The notes beneath the pieces are model-generated. The model made no database searches. It saw nothing but the letters and a program-made list of their open reading frames with translations, and was not told the DNA's origin. Shown here in pieces: positions 24,101 to 36,100 of a stretch of DNA of 64,000 bases. Made by a program: the position numbers and the translations under genes. Source of the stretch: Stictocephala bisonia (Eukaryota > Arthropoda > Insecta > Hemiptera > Membracidae); NCBI GenBank assembly GCA_035578905.1, contig JAQJVL010000286.1, positions 1,092,878-1,156,877 of the forward strand. The letters run 5' to 3'. How positions within the stretch are numbered: the stretch's first letter is position 1; every line of letters starts with the position of its first letter.

Positions 24101-27100
24101 TCACGATTGGGAGCCAAAGTATGGCTGATAGGATAGTTAATTGGAGAGTATCCAACGAACCTTCCCTGTCAGATCACCAGATCATTACCTTTGAAGTGAA
24201 AGGGGTTAACATTACACCCTCCTTCAGGAGGAATCCTAGAGACACAGATTGGGAGATTTATGAGACCAATCTGGAAAGTAACCTTGCCAGAATGACTAGG
24301 GGTCTCTCAAGTCATTATGGGTTAGAAAACAAAGTTGAAGATTTGACGGAGGCAATTATGGAGGCTTATGAATCCAGCTGCCCTGTCAAAGAGCAAAGAA
24401 GCAATAGGGAGGTTGTGTGGTGGAGTTCTCATCTGTCAGGTTTGCGGGCATTGGTGCGTAGGCTTTACAGCAAGGCCAAGCACAGCCAGGCGGACTGGCA
24501 GAGATACTCCGATGCACGAAGTACCTACAGTCAAGAGATCAGGAGAGCAAAAAGACGGAGCTTCAGGGAATTCTGTGAAAACATAGAGACGATCCCTGCT
24601 GCGTCACGGCTCCATAAAGCTATGGCTAGAAGCAAATTCCAGGGGCCTATGGCTCTTAGGAAGCAAGATGGAAGTTACACAGAAGGTGAGGAGCAGAGGG
24701 CTCTTCTACTTCTGGAAACACACTTCCCAGGGAGCAGGCAAGTTGAATTGGAGGATTGTACTCCGATCTGCGCAAGTGCTAATAGGGAAGATTGGGAGGA
24801 GGCAAGGGAGATAGTTACTCCTCAACGGCTGAGCTGGGCAATTGACTCGTTCCAACCGTATAGGGCACCGGGAGTTGACGGGGTTTTCCCAGTTTTGCTC
24901 CAGAAAGGCAAGGAGAGATTGATGCCTCACCTGTTAGAGATTGCTAGATGCAGCATTGCCTTGGGCTGGATACCAAGAACATGGCAGAGAGCAAGAGTCT
25001 CATTCATCCCAAAAAGTGGGAGAAGGGATGCGACTTTGCCTAAATCTTTTAGGCCGATTAGTCTCCTCTCGTTTACTTTGAAAACGGTGGAGAAGATGGT
25101 GGACAATCACTTAAGGATGAAGGTTCTGGAGAGGGTGCCTTTGCATCCCCGTCAGCATGCGTACAGAGCGGGCAGGTCCACGGAGACCGCTCTGGTTGAG
25201 CTGACAGATCTAATTCAGAAATCTTTAGGAGAGAGAGAAATTGCAGCATGTGCCTTCATAGATATTGAAGGGGCTTTTGATAACACCTCACATGAAGCAA
25301 TAAGGAGAGCCCTGGAGCATAGGGGAGTTGGAAGGGCAACTTCTAGATGGTTGATGAACCTCCTGGCCTCAAGAAGGGCTGAGACTGTGGTCGGGAAGAG
25401 CATAATTCAGGTGAATACAACAAGAGGATGTCCACAGGGCGGAGTACTGTCTCCCTTGTTGTGGAGCCTGGTCATAGACGAGCTTCTCAGGATAATCACT
25501 GGGAATGGTCTCATATGCTTCGGCTATGCAGACGACATCGTCATAATGGCCCGAGGAAAATTTGAAGAAATTCTCTGTGATTTGATCCAGAGAGGTCTAG
25601 AGGCTGTGCAGAGATGGTGCCAGGGAGTAGGGCTTAGGGTTAATCCTGCCAAGACTAATCTGGTACCATTCACCAGGAAAAGGAATCTACCACGTCTGAG
25701 AGCGATCAGATTTGATGGAGTAGAGATTGAGTGGAAGGCAGAAGTGAAATATTTAGGAATCACACTAGATAAAAAACTTCTGTGGAGGAGACATATAGAG
25801 GAGACCATGAGTAAAGCAAAGCAAGCACTGATGGTGTGCAGAAGGATTGCGGGAAATTCTTGGGACTGTCAACCAAGGATACTGCACTGGATGTACACGA
25901 TGATAGTGAGACCCTCCATCACTTATGGTGCTATTGTATGGTCGGGGAGAACGGGTTTGGACACCGTTAAAAAAGCACTCGGCAGTGTACAGAGGCTCGC
26001 ATGCATTTGCATTACGGGAGGGATGAGGTCTTGTCCCACAGCAGCTATGGAAATGATTCTCCACCTCGCGCCCTTGCATCTTCACGTTGAGGAGGTGGCG
26101 AGGGTGTCTGAGGTGAGAATAAACAGGATCATTACCAGGCAAAATATGAACTTCGGAACTCCTCGGGATTTCTGGGATTTTCCGAGGGACTCTATAGTCA
26201 GGAAGTTTGATTTTGAACGATCGTTTCAAAGGGAACTGAGCACAAAAAGGGACTGGAGTGGAGAAAGCATCCGCACAATGTCCAGCAGCCACATTATGTG
26301 GTTTACAGATGGTTCTAAGACTGAGGAGGGGACCGGTTCCGGTGTGTTTGGGCCAGGTACCAAACTCTCGGAGGCGATGGGGGAGTTCCCTAGTGTATTT
26401 CAGGCGGAAATTCACGCCATTGATACATGCATTAGAATCAATCTGGAAAGGGAATATAGGGGCAAGATGATTGCTATAATGTCGGACAGTCAGGCAGCCA
26501 TCCAAGCACTGAGTTCTCCTATTATCAGGTCGGGGATGGTTTGGGAGTGCCGGCAGAGACTTAACTTGCTAGGGAGAAGCAACAAGGTGACACTTCAATG
26601 GGTGCCGGGACACATTGGTGTTGAAGGGAATGAGAAGGCAGATGAGCTTGCAAGGAAGGGGGCATCGACCCCGCTTGTGGGACCAGAGCCTTTTTGTTGC
26701 CTTGGAGATGCCTTCTTCAAGGAAGAAATTAAAAGGACAATGGTGGCCAAAAGAGACAGACTCTGGAGGGCCACAGCAGGGCTGAGACAAGCTAAGAAGC
26801 TGTTGGGAGGCAGGAACTTCAACAGATTCAAAGTATGCATAGGCCTAAGCAAAACCAGACTGAAGAGGGTAACAGGCTTCCTTACTGGGCATTGCCTACT
26901 GAGGAGGCATGCTAGGAATCTGGGTCTGGTAGAAGATGCATCATGTAGATTCTGTGGAATGGGAGAGGAAGACCCTCTTCATTTACTGGAAGAGTGTGAT
27001 GCTATAGCGACAAAGAGAGCCAGGCATCTGGGTCGGTACCAGATTAGACTGGAAGAAATACCACATCTAGAGATCATCCAGATCCTCCGATTCCTAGAGG

Positions 27101-30100
27101 ATCTGGGAATTGATGAATTGTGACCGAGCAGTCTCGGGCAGAGCATGGGGGGCAAAATAGATCTTGATAGGTGCAGTTGCTTAAATTTCACCCCAAATCA
27201 CAATACAATACAATACAATACAATGAACCCAGTTTCAAGATCTGATTTTATAAATGAAATTTTTTTTTACCTTAGTACTGCCTGAAGATCTTGAATATGT
27301 TTCTTTACTCCAATGTACATTTCGCCGCTAGGTGATGTATTTTTTATTTTTTTATTTTTAAAAAATAAAAAAAATTTCATTTAGAAAACTTCAGTTTCCT
27401 TACAAGATATTAAATATTTAAAATGCATGCGTATTTTCTTCGTTGCACTATTACAACTTGTAAATGCATTACAATACCTAAGACAAATGTGCTGTAAGTA
27501 TTGCCTATACGAATGAGGTGTTTGCATTGTTTAATGGCCGTCATTATGAATTGTTCAAAAATCCAAAAATGGGAAATGTACAACATAACCACGAATCAAA
27601 TTTGGCGAGTACGTCAAACCTATCCTGGTATGCTTCAAGATGCACAGCTATTAAATACTTGTTACTTATGAAAGCCGCATTTGGTGTAGTTACAAAAGGA
27701 AAGGGCCAAAACAATATTTTTTAAGGACGAGATATAAAAATAAGATAATGAAGATATTTTTAAATCTTTGAGCCTACAAAGGAAATGTTCACAATATTCA
27801 ACAGCGGATTACTAAGGTATAAAAAAATAGCACAGTCATGCCAGCCAAGCTTTTGTCATGCAGCTACAGCTACACACTACCGTTACACAAAGCATACTTA
27901 CTTTTTTATATTTTATTTGAAAGGGAAAATGGCATAATCTAAATGATATTTTATAACAGCATAATTTACGATAAGAAATAAATTAAATTAAATCATATCC
28001 AAATTTAATAATACAAGTTTACAAAATAAGCCAGAAAAAATATTATTATAAACTTACAGGGAGGTTTAAAGAAAATTATTTCTGTTTAAATAAAATTTGG
28101 ATTGATTCATGTCTTAAAACAGAATTTTTTCTGACCCCAAAAAATATTCTCTATTGCAATTATAACCTATCTGGGAAGAAAATCCCAAATCAAACTAAGA
28201 GACTCTGTGTCAGCAAAACTTATAGGAGTCAAAGTAATAAACCAGCAAGGAGGTTGTTCTGTAATATTTATTACTTAGAAATTATGGGTTACAGACCTGA
28301 AATCAATATCCCAATAATTAATTCTAACAATTGTTTTGAATCACTCAGGTAAGAAGACTTTATTAATATAGCGTGGATTTACATATGATATTTCTGACCA
28401 GTAAATACCATCAATGTGGGGCCTCCACTGTCAACTGTAGTTTAAGAGGATCAGCGTACTCCATGTCTTGTTCACCCGTAAAATATTAAGATATTACACC
28501 AACACCCTACATATAATGGTTAGTGAATATAAATTTGAATGTTGTTATAAAATGTTTTAAAGAACTATTCAATAATAATATAAAATAAATATACAACAAA
28601 AAAACACACAAGGCTGATTAGATTTCATCAAAAAAAGGTTACAGTGGTTACAGGTAAATTTGGTAAACTACTCTTACTGCATTTTACTATTTATCTTGAC
28701 GCTGTATCAGCTTACAGATATTACTACTTAAACTATCCTGTGACTAATCTTTATTATTTCCAGGTTAAACATAGTATCAAATTTTATTGTAAACATTATA
28801 ACATTAAAAAATTTGAGGCGATCAATGTAAAAATTATGTTCATAAATTAGTTTTAAGTTGCAAATTCATTATTTTAAGTTGCACAGCAAATTAGATTATT
28901 AATTTATGATTAGTCCTACATATGATTGAGCAGAATATCAATTTATTCTAAGAATTGTTCTAGGAAGTCACAATATTTCTATTTGTTAAAAGGTGAATAT
29001 ATATACTTGAATACTGAGCAAAAATTATGCATTTTGTAAATTTTACATGACTGAGATCTGATTACCTGTACTCTACTTGTGTTGACCTTTGTTTCTTCTG
29101 CTTACGTAACAAAAGGCTATTGACTTTGCCAGTGCGGAAATCAAAAGATCCATAGTCAATGACATCTCCCAAGCAACGGGCAAGTTGCGGCTTGCTCCGC
29201 ACTTTTCTTCCGTCAGGGCTGTGAACATAACCACAACCCCTTTATGTCCCCCAAATAGTTAACCGGTATACATATTAGAACAGTGATAAGTTAGAATTAG
29301 GTACAGCTTATTTGTACAGAAATTTTAAGACTAATTACTTTCAAATACTAAAGTCTTTAAAGGTTTTTAATGGTTTTATCTACTTCATTTTTGTTTCTAA
29401 AATCAAAATACGAGATTGATTTTACTCGTATGTGTACACAAACAATTATAACTTTTACTAATATCAAATACACTTTATTATTAATTTTAAAATATCTATA
29501 TATAAAACAGTATGTAATCTATATTTATAAAATAAGAAGTGAAACATTCAAAATCAATGCAGAGCCTTAACCACAATAGGTAGGATTTTGAAATTTTGAC
29601 AGTACCTTCATTTTAGGGTCTAGATGTATGCTAAGAAAGGATTTTGTGAAATTTTAATGTTGAAGTGCAAAAATCATGATCTTATTGTACAAAGTTCACA
29701 CCTCTCCATAAGAAATACGTAGAGGCCATTTTTGCCATAATAATAACATTGGCATTAATTTAATTTAATAATTTATTTTAAACAGCTGATGCACAAAAAC
29801 ATAAACATAACACAAATTTGTTACATATGTGATTAATTATTGTATTATTTTTTATTTGTTGACAAATTATTTTAATTTAAATAGTTTATAGCTGTATGTA
29901 AATAATTCTTTCTGAAGTCTGTATAATTGAAGTTAACATGTACATATTAACATGTACATAACTCCCTGGAAGAGTGTTGTCATCATTTTCATTTTTTATA
30001 TGACTCTGATACTTTTTTTCTTGCCTTTTTCCCAAGACATAGCTGAAGCTGTGAATATAGTCGTGGATGGCGAGGATATTCCTTACTGTGTGATTGAGGT

Positions 30101-33100
30101 TTGTGGGGATGGTGCATGCCTATTTTACTCCCTGTCTTATATTGTACACAGTTTATCGTCTCGAGCATCTGAGGTACGGGTAACTATCGTAAATCACGTG
30201 TCTAACAGACTAGCAGAGGTTCAAACCATTCACTATGAACCGGGCAAGCCAACAATACTCCAATAAGCTACAATAGATATCCAAAAAGTCCAAATGTGAG
30301 ACTTACGGTACTTCTTGTGAGCTCAAGGTAGTGGGAGATATTTCCCCCTTCGAGTTTAAAATATATCACGATGGCAAACTTCTGGCCAAGTATGGAGAGA
30401 ATGAAAGGGATAAACGACGTGTCCGGTTCAGAGGAAACAATTTGAAGGTTATTTCGACGTCTAACTTACTGTGACATCAACATCTCCTTCACCTATGAGA
30501 ACATCTCATGGAGAACATCCCATAAGCTTCTGATCCTATGGACTGTGAACCATCCTGTTCATTCTACACCCATCCTACAATTCCTCAAACTTCTCTGTCA
30601 AGCTCTATCACTATGACTGATTTTGATGTGTCTGTTACAATAAAATTCTCTCTTACAAAAAATATGAGAGTTCATCTTGGAGGTGATGAAACTGCTGGAA
30701 ACTTAACTGATCAATTTTTGAGAATAGGTGATGGTAAATATGTTTGCCTTCGGAACTAGGAAATGTGGTAATTACTCTAAAGGAATTAATGAACAGAGAA
30801 TATACTAAATTAAGCATAAATTAACTGAGTGGCTTTGTAAAAAGCAATATTAACTCCAAAAAATGAGACAGCTGTAAAAATTAATAATATTTTACTAAAA
30901 TATTTTTGAGAAACAAAAGTTGTATATATATATATCGATAGATTCAATTGTACAAGTAGATGATGCTATACAATTTCCAACTGAATCTCTGCATACTATC
31001 AGTCCACCTGGGTTTCCACCACATAGACTCACTTTAAAAATTGGAACACCAGTCGCTTCTCAGAAACCTTTTTCTACCAAAATTATGCAATGGTACACGT
31101 TTACTTCTCCAGAAAATTTTTACTGAAGCAACTATTATTACCAGCAGTACTAGAGGAGAATGTTTTTTTTTTTTTTTTTTTTTAGGAGAGGCCGATCTCC
31201 TTAACCTTACTCTACCCATTCCTCATAGACTATTTATCTGTGCGAGGAACTTCCTCGGGCGAACCAGTATAGTACAAGGTGAACATTACTGATAAATACT
31301 TCCAGTCCAATCCAGATTCAAACCAGCGTTATCTATAACCCAAGCCCAAATTGGATTTATTCCTAGAATCTAATTAATTCCTACAGACTATCCATTCTAG
31401 GTCAAGAGAGTACAGTTCCCTATTAATTTGTGTTTTGCAATGACTGTTAATAAGTCTTAAGGACAGTCCTAAAAATTTGCAGGCATAAATTTGAGAGAAG
31501 TGTGCTATTCCACAGACAATTTTAAATAGCCTGTTCTAGAGTAAGCAGTCCATCAAGTTTAGTTACTTTTTAACACCAAAATGAAAGACAAATAACGTAG
31601 TTTATAAAGAAGTTTTTCATTAAGTTATGTTTAAAATTCTTAAATAAGCATTTATAATGATAGTAAATTTTTGTATTGCAATTTTATAACTTGAAATAAA
31701 AAGTAATAATATTAGTTTTTTAATATATCATTAATTTTAAAATATTTCAAGTTTATTAAGGCTCTGATGATGGCATAAAAACAGAAACACGTAATCTAAG
31801 AGGATTTACAGGATCACTGGCAGATTGAAGGTAATTAACCTATAATACATCAATGAGAAAAACATATTATCACATACTCTTTACAATTACAGTAAAACCT
31901 CGATAATCCGGCCTAAACGGGCGGAGGGTAGGCCGGATTTATGAAAAAGCTGGATTATCGAGAGACCATTTAAAATGTAATACATTTCAGACCTCTTTAG
32001 CTTCTTTAAGAAGTTAACAACAAGCACAGCTTTTCTTAGTACTAGGTTTGCAGGCACATCCCAAAACTAACTGCTTCAATTAACAAAAACCAAAATACTG
32101 TATGTATAATAATTTCGTTGCAGAGTAAAAAGTTTACTGTACATAAATTTACAGTAAATTCTTAGAGTTGGAGTTTTGTAATAATTACGCATTTTGTTTA
32201 ATACATTGTGTAGATCTTTATTTGAAAATTAAATTGAATCCAATACAACAAAATACAAATCACTACTCAAGTTTTCAATATTTCTGTAAAAAACAAAAAG
32301 GTAAGACTAAACAGTAAAAGACGAACAGTAAAGTTGTTTATAAAAGCCTACTCACTTGATTACGTTTTGAAAAAAGAAGTTATCTTTTTTTGCTTAATTT
32401 TGTCACATCGTTTCCTAGAAATTACATCTCTCCATCTTCTGAAAAGTAGAATGTCAGCTTGCGTAGCTTCTTCTTGATGTTCTACATAGTGAATGAGCGA
32501 ATCGATGGCCTTGAAAGCATCTCCATGAGTGATAGTTGACTCACTCTCATGCCCTCCTTCACTGTGGTAGTCTGGGTCTTCGTTCTCTTCACTGTTTGTA
32601 ACCATTTCAATAATGTCACTGTCAGTAAGCTCTTCGGTTTCATCGCTGTTTGTTTACCCATTCATTTTCTTCCTCGGGGCTGATGTCTTCACAACCAGAG
32701 ACACCATGCAGAAGTTGAACAAGTTCGTTGTTGTCACTGTCTTCACTTGGATTGTCATCCTCAATAGGTGGGTCGTAATTATCGGCTTTGTGGTCTAGAA
32801 GCTTTCTCCAGGATCTTACTAAAGTCACAGGTTCAACTTCTTCCCAAGACTGACTTATCCAGTTAACCACATCTAAAATGTCTATCTTTTTGAGGCTGTC
32901 CTTCATGTTGTTTCCTTCGTCAATGTTTGAAATCAGCACCGACATTAATTTGCGCCGATAATTTTTTTTAAGAGCTTCTAAGACACCCTGGTCCATTGGC
33001 TGGCAGATAGAGGTTACATTTGGTGGTAAAAACATACATTTTATGTCACCACTGGTCAAGTCTTCAACGGATGGATGCGTTGGAGCATTGTCTAAAATGA

Positions 33101-36100
33101 GTAAGGCTTTCCTTGGCAAATTGTTTTCCTTAAGATGTCTTTCAACAGAAGGAACAAACTTTCCAAAAAACCAGTCTTTAAAGATTGTTGAATTCATCCA
33201 CGCGCTGCTTTGGTTCGTATAATTTACTGGCAACAAAGCCTTTTCTTTAATCTTTTTGAAAGCACGTGGATTTTTGCTTTTCCCTATCATTAACAATTTT
33301 AATTTATGCTGTCCTGTGGCATTACTACAAGCTAATATAGTGACTCTTTCTTTTTTCTTCTTATGGCCTGGAGCCGCATCTTCTTGTCTACTAGCTAAAG
33401 TTTTCGTTGGCAGCATTTTAAAGTTTAGTCCAGTCTCGTCACAGTTGTATAGCTGTTCCCCACTTAACCCTTCCTTGTCTATCACATTTTGAAAATCTGA
33501 TTTAAAATCAGTGACACTTGCTTCATCGGCAGACAGCCTTTCACCACTAACCTGCAGTTGCCGAACTCCATGACGTAGCTTCCATTTTTCAAGCCATCCC
33601 TCACTTGCACAGAACTCTTTGTCTTCATTTCCTAAATCCTTATAAAACTGAAGAGCTTTTTCTTTCAGCAACGGACCAGAAATAGGAACACCTTTTTCTC
33701 GATTTTGAACAAACCACAAAAACAAAGCTTCACTTAATTCTTCAAAACCTCCTTTTTTCATAGTTTTTCTTTTCCTAATTCCGCTCGTTGAAGCTTGGGT
33801 TGTACACCACTGTTCAATTTCTTTACGATTTTTTTTCCAGTCCCCAACCGTACTCTTGCCCACATTAAAATCTTGCGCTATTTTCTTTGCCGACTGTCCT
33901 GCATCCAGTCTTTTTAAAGCAATAAGCTTTTGTTCCATTGTCACAAAAACATGTTTCTTTGGTTTTTTTCCACTCATTTTCAAGCTTAATCTAACAAACA
34001 ACAGCTCGGTATAATCAGTTCAACACGATGGCTCTACCAACAGTACAATCGTCGAATCACTACACTACAATAGTAAACATACGGAACAAGCACATGTCAT
34101 CTGTCTGAGCGACGCGCAACGACTGATGTGGTGTGTGTGAGTGAGACAGAAATAACCTATATTCCCCCTCCAGTCTAGGAGCGTTGACCTTGCCATTGTT
34201 CTGTTGATCGCATGTGCACGTGCGCGTATGTGAGCTGCAGGTTTTATCCCTGGGCCCTACGATTCCAATACAATTGTGAATTGTCTAAAATACTATTACT
34301 GTACAGTATTACTATTTATTATCAGCTATTCTCTTAAAATTACAACTTTTAGAATCGGGCCAGATTACTGGAGGGTCCGAATTTTCGAGGGCCGAATTAT
34401 CGAGGTTTTACTGTATTATAATTTACACATTTAGTAAGATGATAAAAAAAAGGCAAAATAAATAGGCATATCTTCTGCTTCTTACACAACTTTTTAGCCT
34501 AACTTCATAAAAACTAAAATATTTTTATGTTTACAAATACTTACAATTTGAATTAAGAAAATTATAAATTTCGGGTCTGTTTCAGAAGAGGACCCCCACG
34601 CTTGGTTAGGTTAGGTTAGGTTAGGTTAGGTTAGGTTAGGTTAGGTTAGGTTAGGTTAGGTTAGGTTAGGTTAGGTTAGGTTAGGTTAGGTTAGGTTAGG
34701 TTAGGTTATAGTAAATTTTTCAAGCGTGGGGGTCCTCTTCTGAAACAGACCCTAAATTTCAAACATTTTGTATACAATTTAAAAGTTTGCGGGTGAAGCC
34801 GCAACGGGGCTGCTAGTATATATATATATATATATTTAAATTGTTATATTTAAATGACAGCTTACATATAAACGTAATTTAGAATAAGTTTATTTTTATA
34901 GGTTAATCTTCATAAAAGCTCACAACTGCTAATTCAATCCCAAATACTGTACATACAGACTTGCCTCATACTGGGCAGTTTACAACAATAAATCAACTAC
35001 AAAGTTTTTTTTTAATTATTATAAGTTTAAAGATAGTTAAAAATAGAACTTCTATAAATACACGGTTCAAATAATTTCTAATACAATAACTATTCTATAA
35101 AAGATTTTAATAACTATTCATTTTTCAAATATCTAATTCTTTCATTTGATACAAATAATATTTAAATATTATTTGACTGTTTATTGACTCTCTTAACTAA
35201 ACCAAATACAGAAATATATCCATATGGTTGTTTTATTTTATACCGGTAACACAATTCTTATTTTATATATACTTTCACTTTTTTCTGAAGTTTTGTTGGA
35301 CTCGATTAAAATTCTTTTTTGAAGTATTTCTGGGAGCAACTAAACCACAGTTAACATCTTAGTATATCATATATTATAATAAATTCCAAATGTTAAAGAT
35401 TTATACATCCAATAAGATGAAGTTTTAGTTACTAACTATTTTAAGTTACCAACAAATTATGAAATATTGTTGTGTAGTAATCTTTTGGCGTCATTCTATT
35501 TGTATGCCTCACAACATTCTATTTTTTTAACTTCACTCGTGAGTCCACATGGGCTTTCAAGCCTGTGCTTGAACTTTATTCACACGTGAAGTACTGACCT
35601 TTGGCTCAGTGGGGATTCGAACCTTGGACCTAGCCCTCCACAGTCCGAAGCCTTTTCCACTGAGCCACCACGCCGGCAGTGTTAATCTCTTTATTAATTG
35701 TTAATCTCTTCAGGATATGACACTCCACAACTAGACTCATAGCCATAATCATAGAGAGACATAAGAGACATAGAGAGACTCATGCACGTCTTCCCCCTCC
35801 ACTGTCGTCACCGTCCACGGCATAAGCAGCTCATGAGCCCTAACTTGTATTCTAGTTTCCTTGGATAGACACTTCAATTTCATTAGATCTTTACGTTATC
35901 AAAATAGAAAAATAAACTTTGTTAAAAATGTAGTTTAACAACAAACTGTATTAACATTGAATATATTATAAATGATAAAAAAAAATGGTCTGGTTCAATT
36001 TGTAACAACTAGGGGACACCCGATTTATTGTGGACTCGATCTGCAGTCTCGTGAGAAGATCTACTACTGCCCCATTTGGGGATCGCAACCTGTAACTTAA

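Larger units (their letters stand above)
21673..27222 (+). mobile_element. Full-length non-LTR retrotransposon (R1/I/LOA-like group)
   Basis: A 12-bp target-site duplication, ATGAACCCAGTT, flanks the element (21661-21672 and 27223-27234). It has a 5' UTR of several hundred bp, two intact overlapping frames, a 98-bp 3' UTR and an ACAAT tandem tail (about 27199-27222) in place of poly(A). Apurinic-type endonuclease, RT and RNase H in one ORF2 place it among the I/LOA/R1-related clades. It lies in intron 2 of MBD2/3, antisense to the gene. Intact frames and a perfect duplication suggest recent insertion. Confidence 0.92.
29950..34817 (+). mobile_element. Second decayed Helitron with OTU-like and helicase parts
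   Basis: Plus-strand remnants run OTU-like (30030-30265), helicase (about 30640-31560) and a Helitron 3' terminus at 34789-34817: hairpin GCGG...CCGC (34789-34802), then CTAGT ending at 34817. Two younger elements, the Tigger at 31890-34413 and the TTAGG MITE at 34573-34752, account for most of the gap. Without them the 3' UTR would be roughly 0.55 kb. Linking the terminus to these coding remnants is an inference from order and strand. The left limit is approximate. Confidence 0.65.

Noticed and set aside
25765..26505. Minus-strand frame of 246 codons
   Set aside because: Antisense shadow of LINE ORF2 over the RT-RNase H region.
29952..30266. Host OTU deubiquitinase gene
   Set aside because: The fragment is short, lacks the His part and is followed on the same strand by Helitron helicase remnants.
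34605..34708. A real chromosome end or fusion scar (TTAGG array)
   Set aside because: It is enclosed by perfect TIRs and an 8-bp target duplication, with continuous unrelated sequence on both sides.
35613..35668. tRNA gene
   Set aside because: A and B boxes are present, but there is no full cloverleaf and the unit continues into a SINE body.
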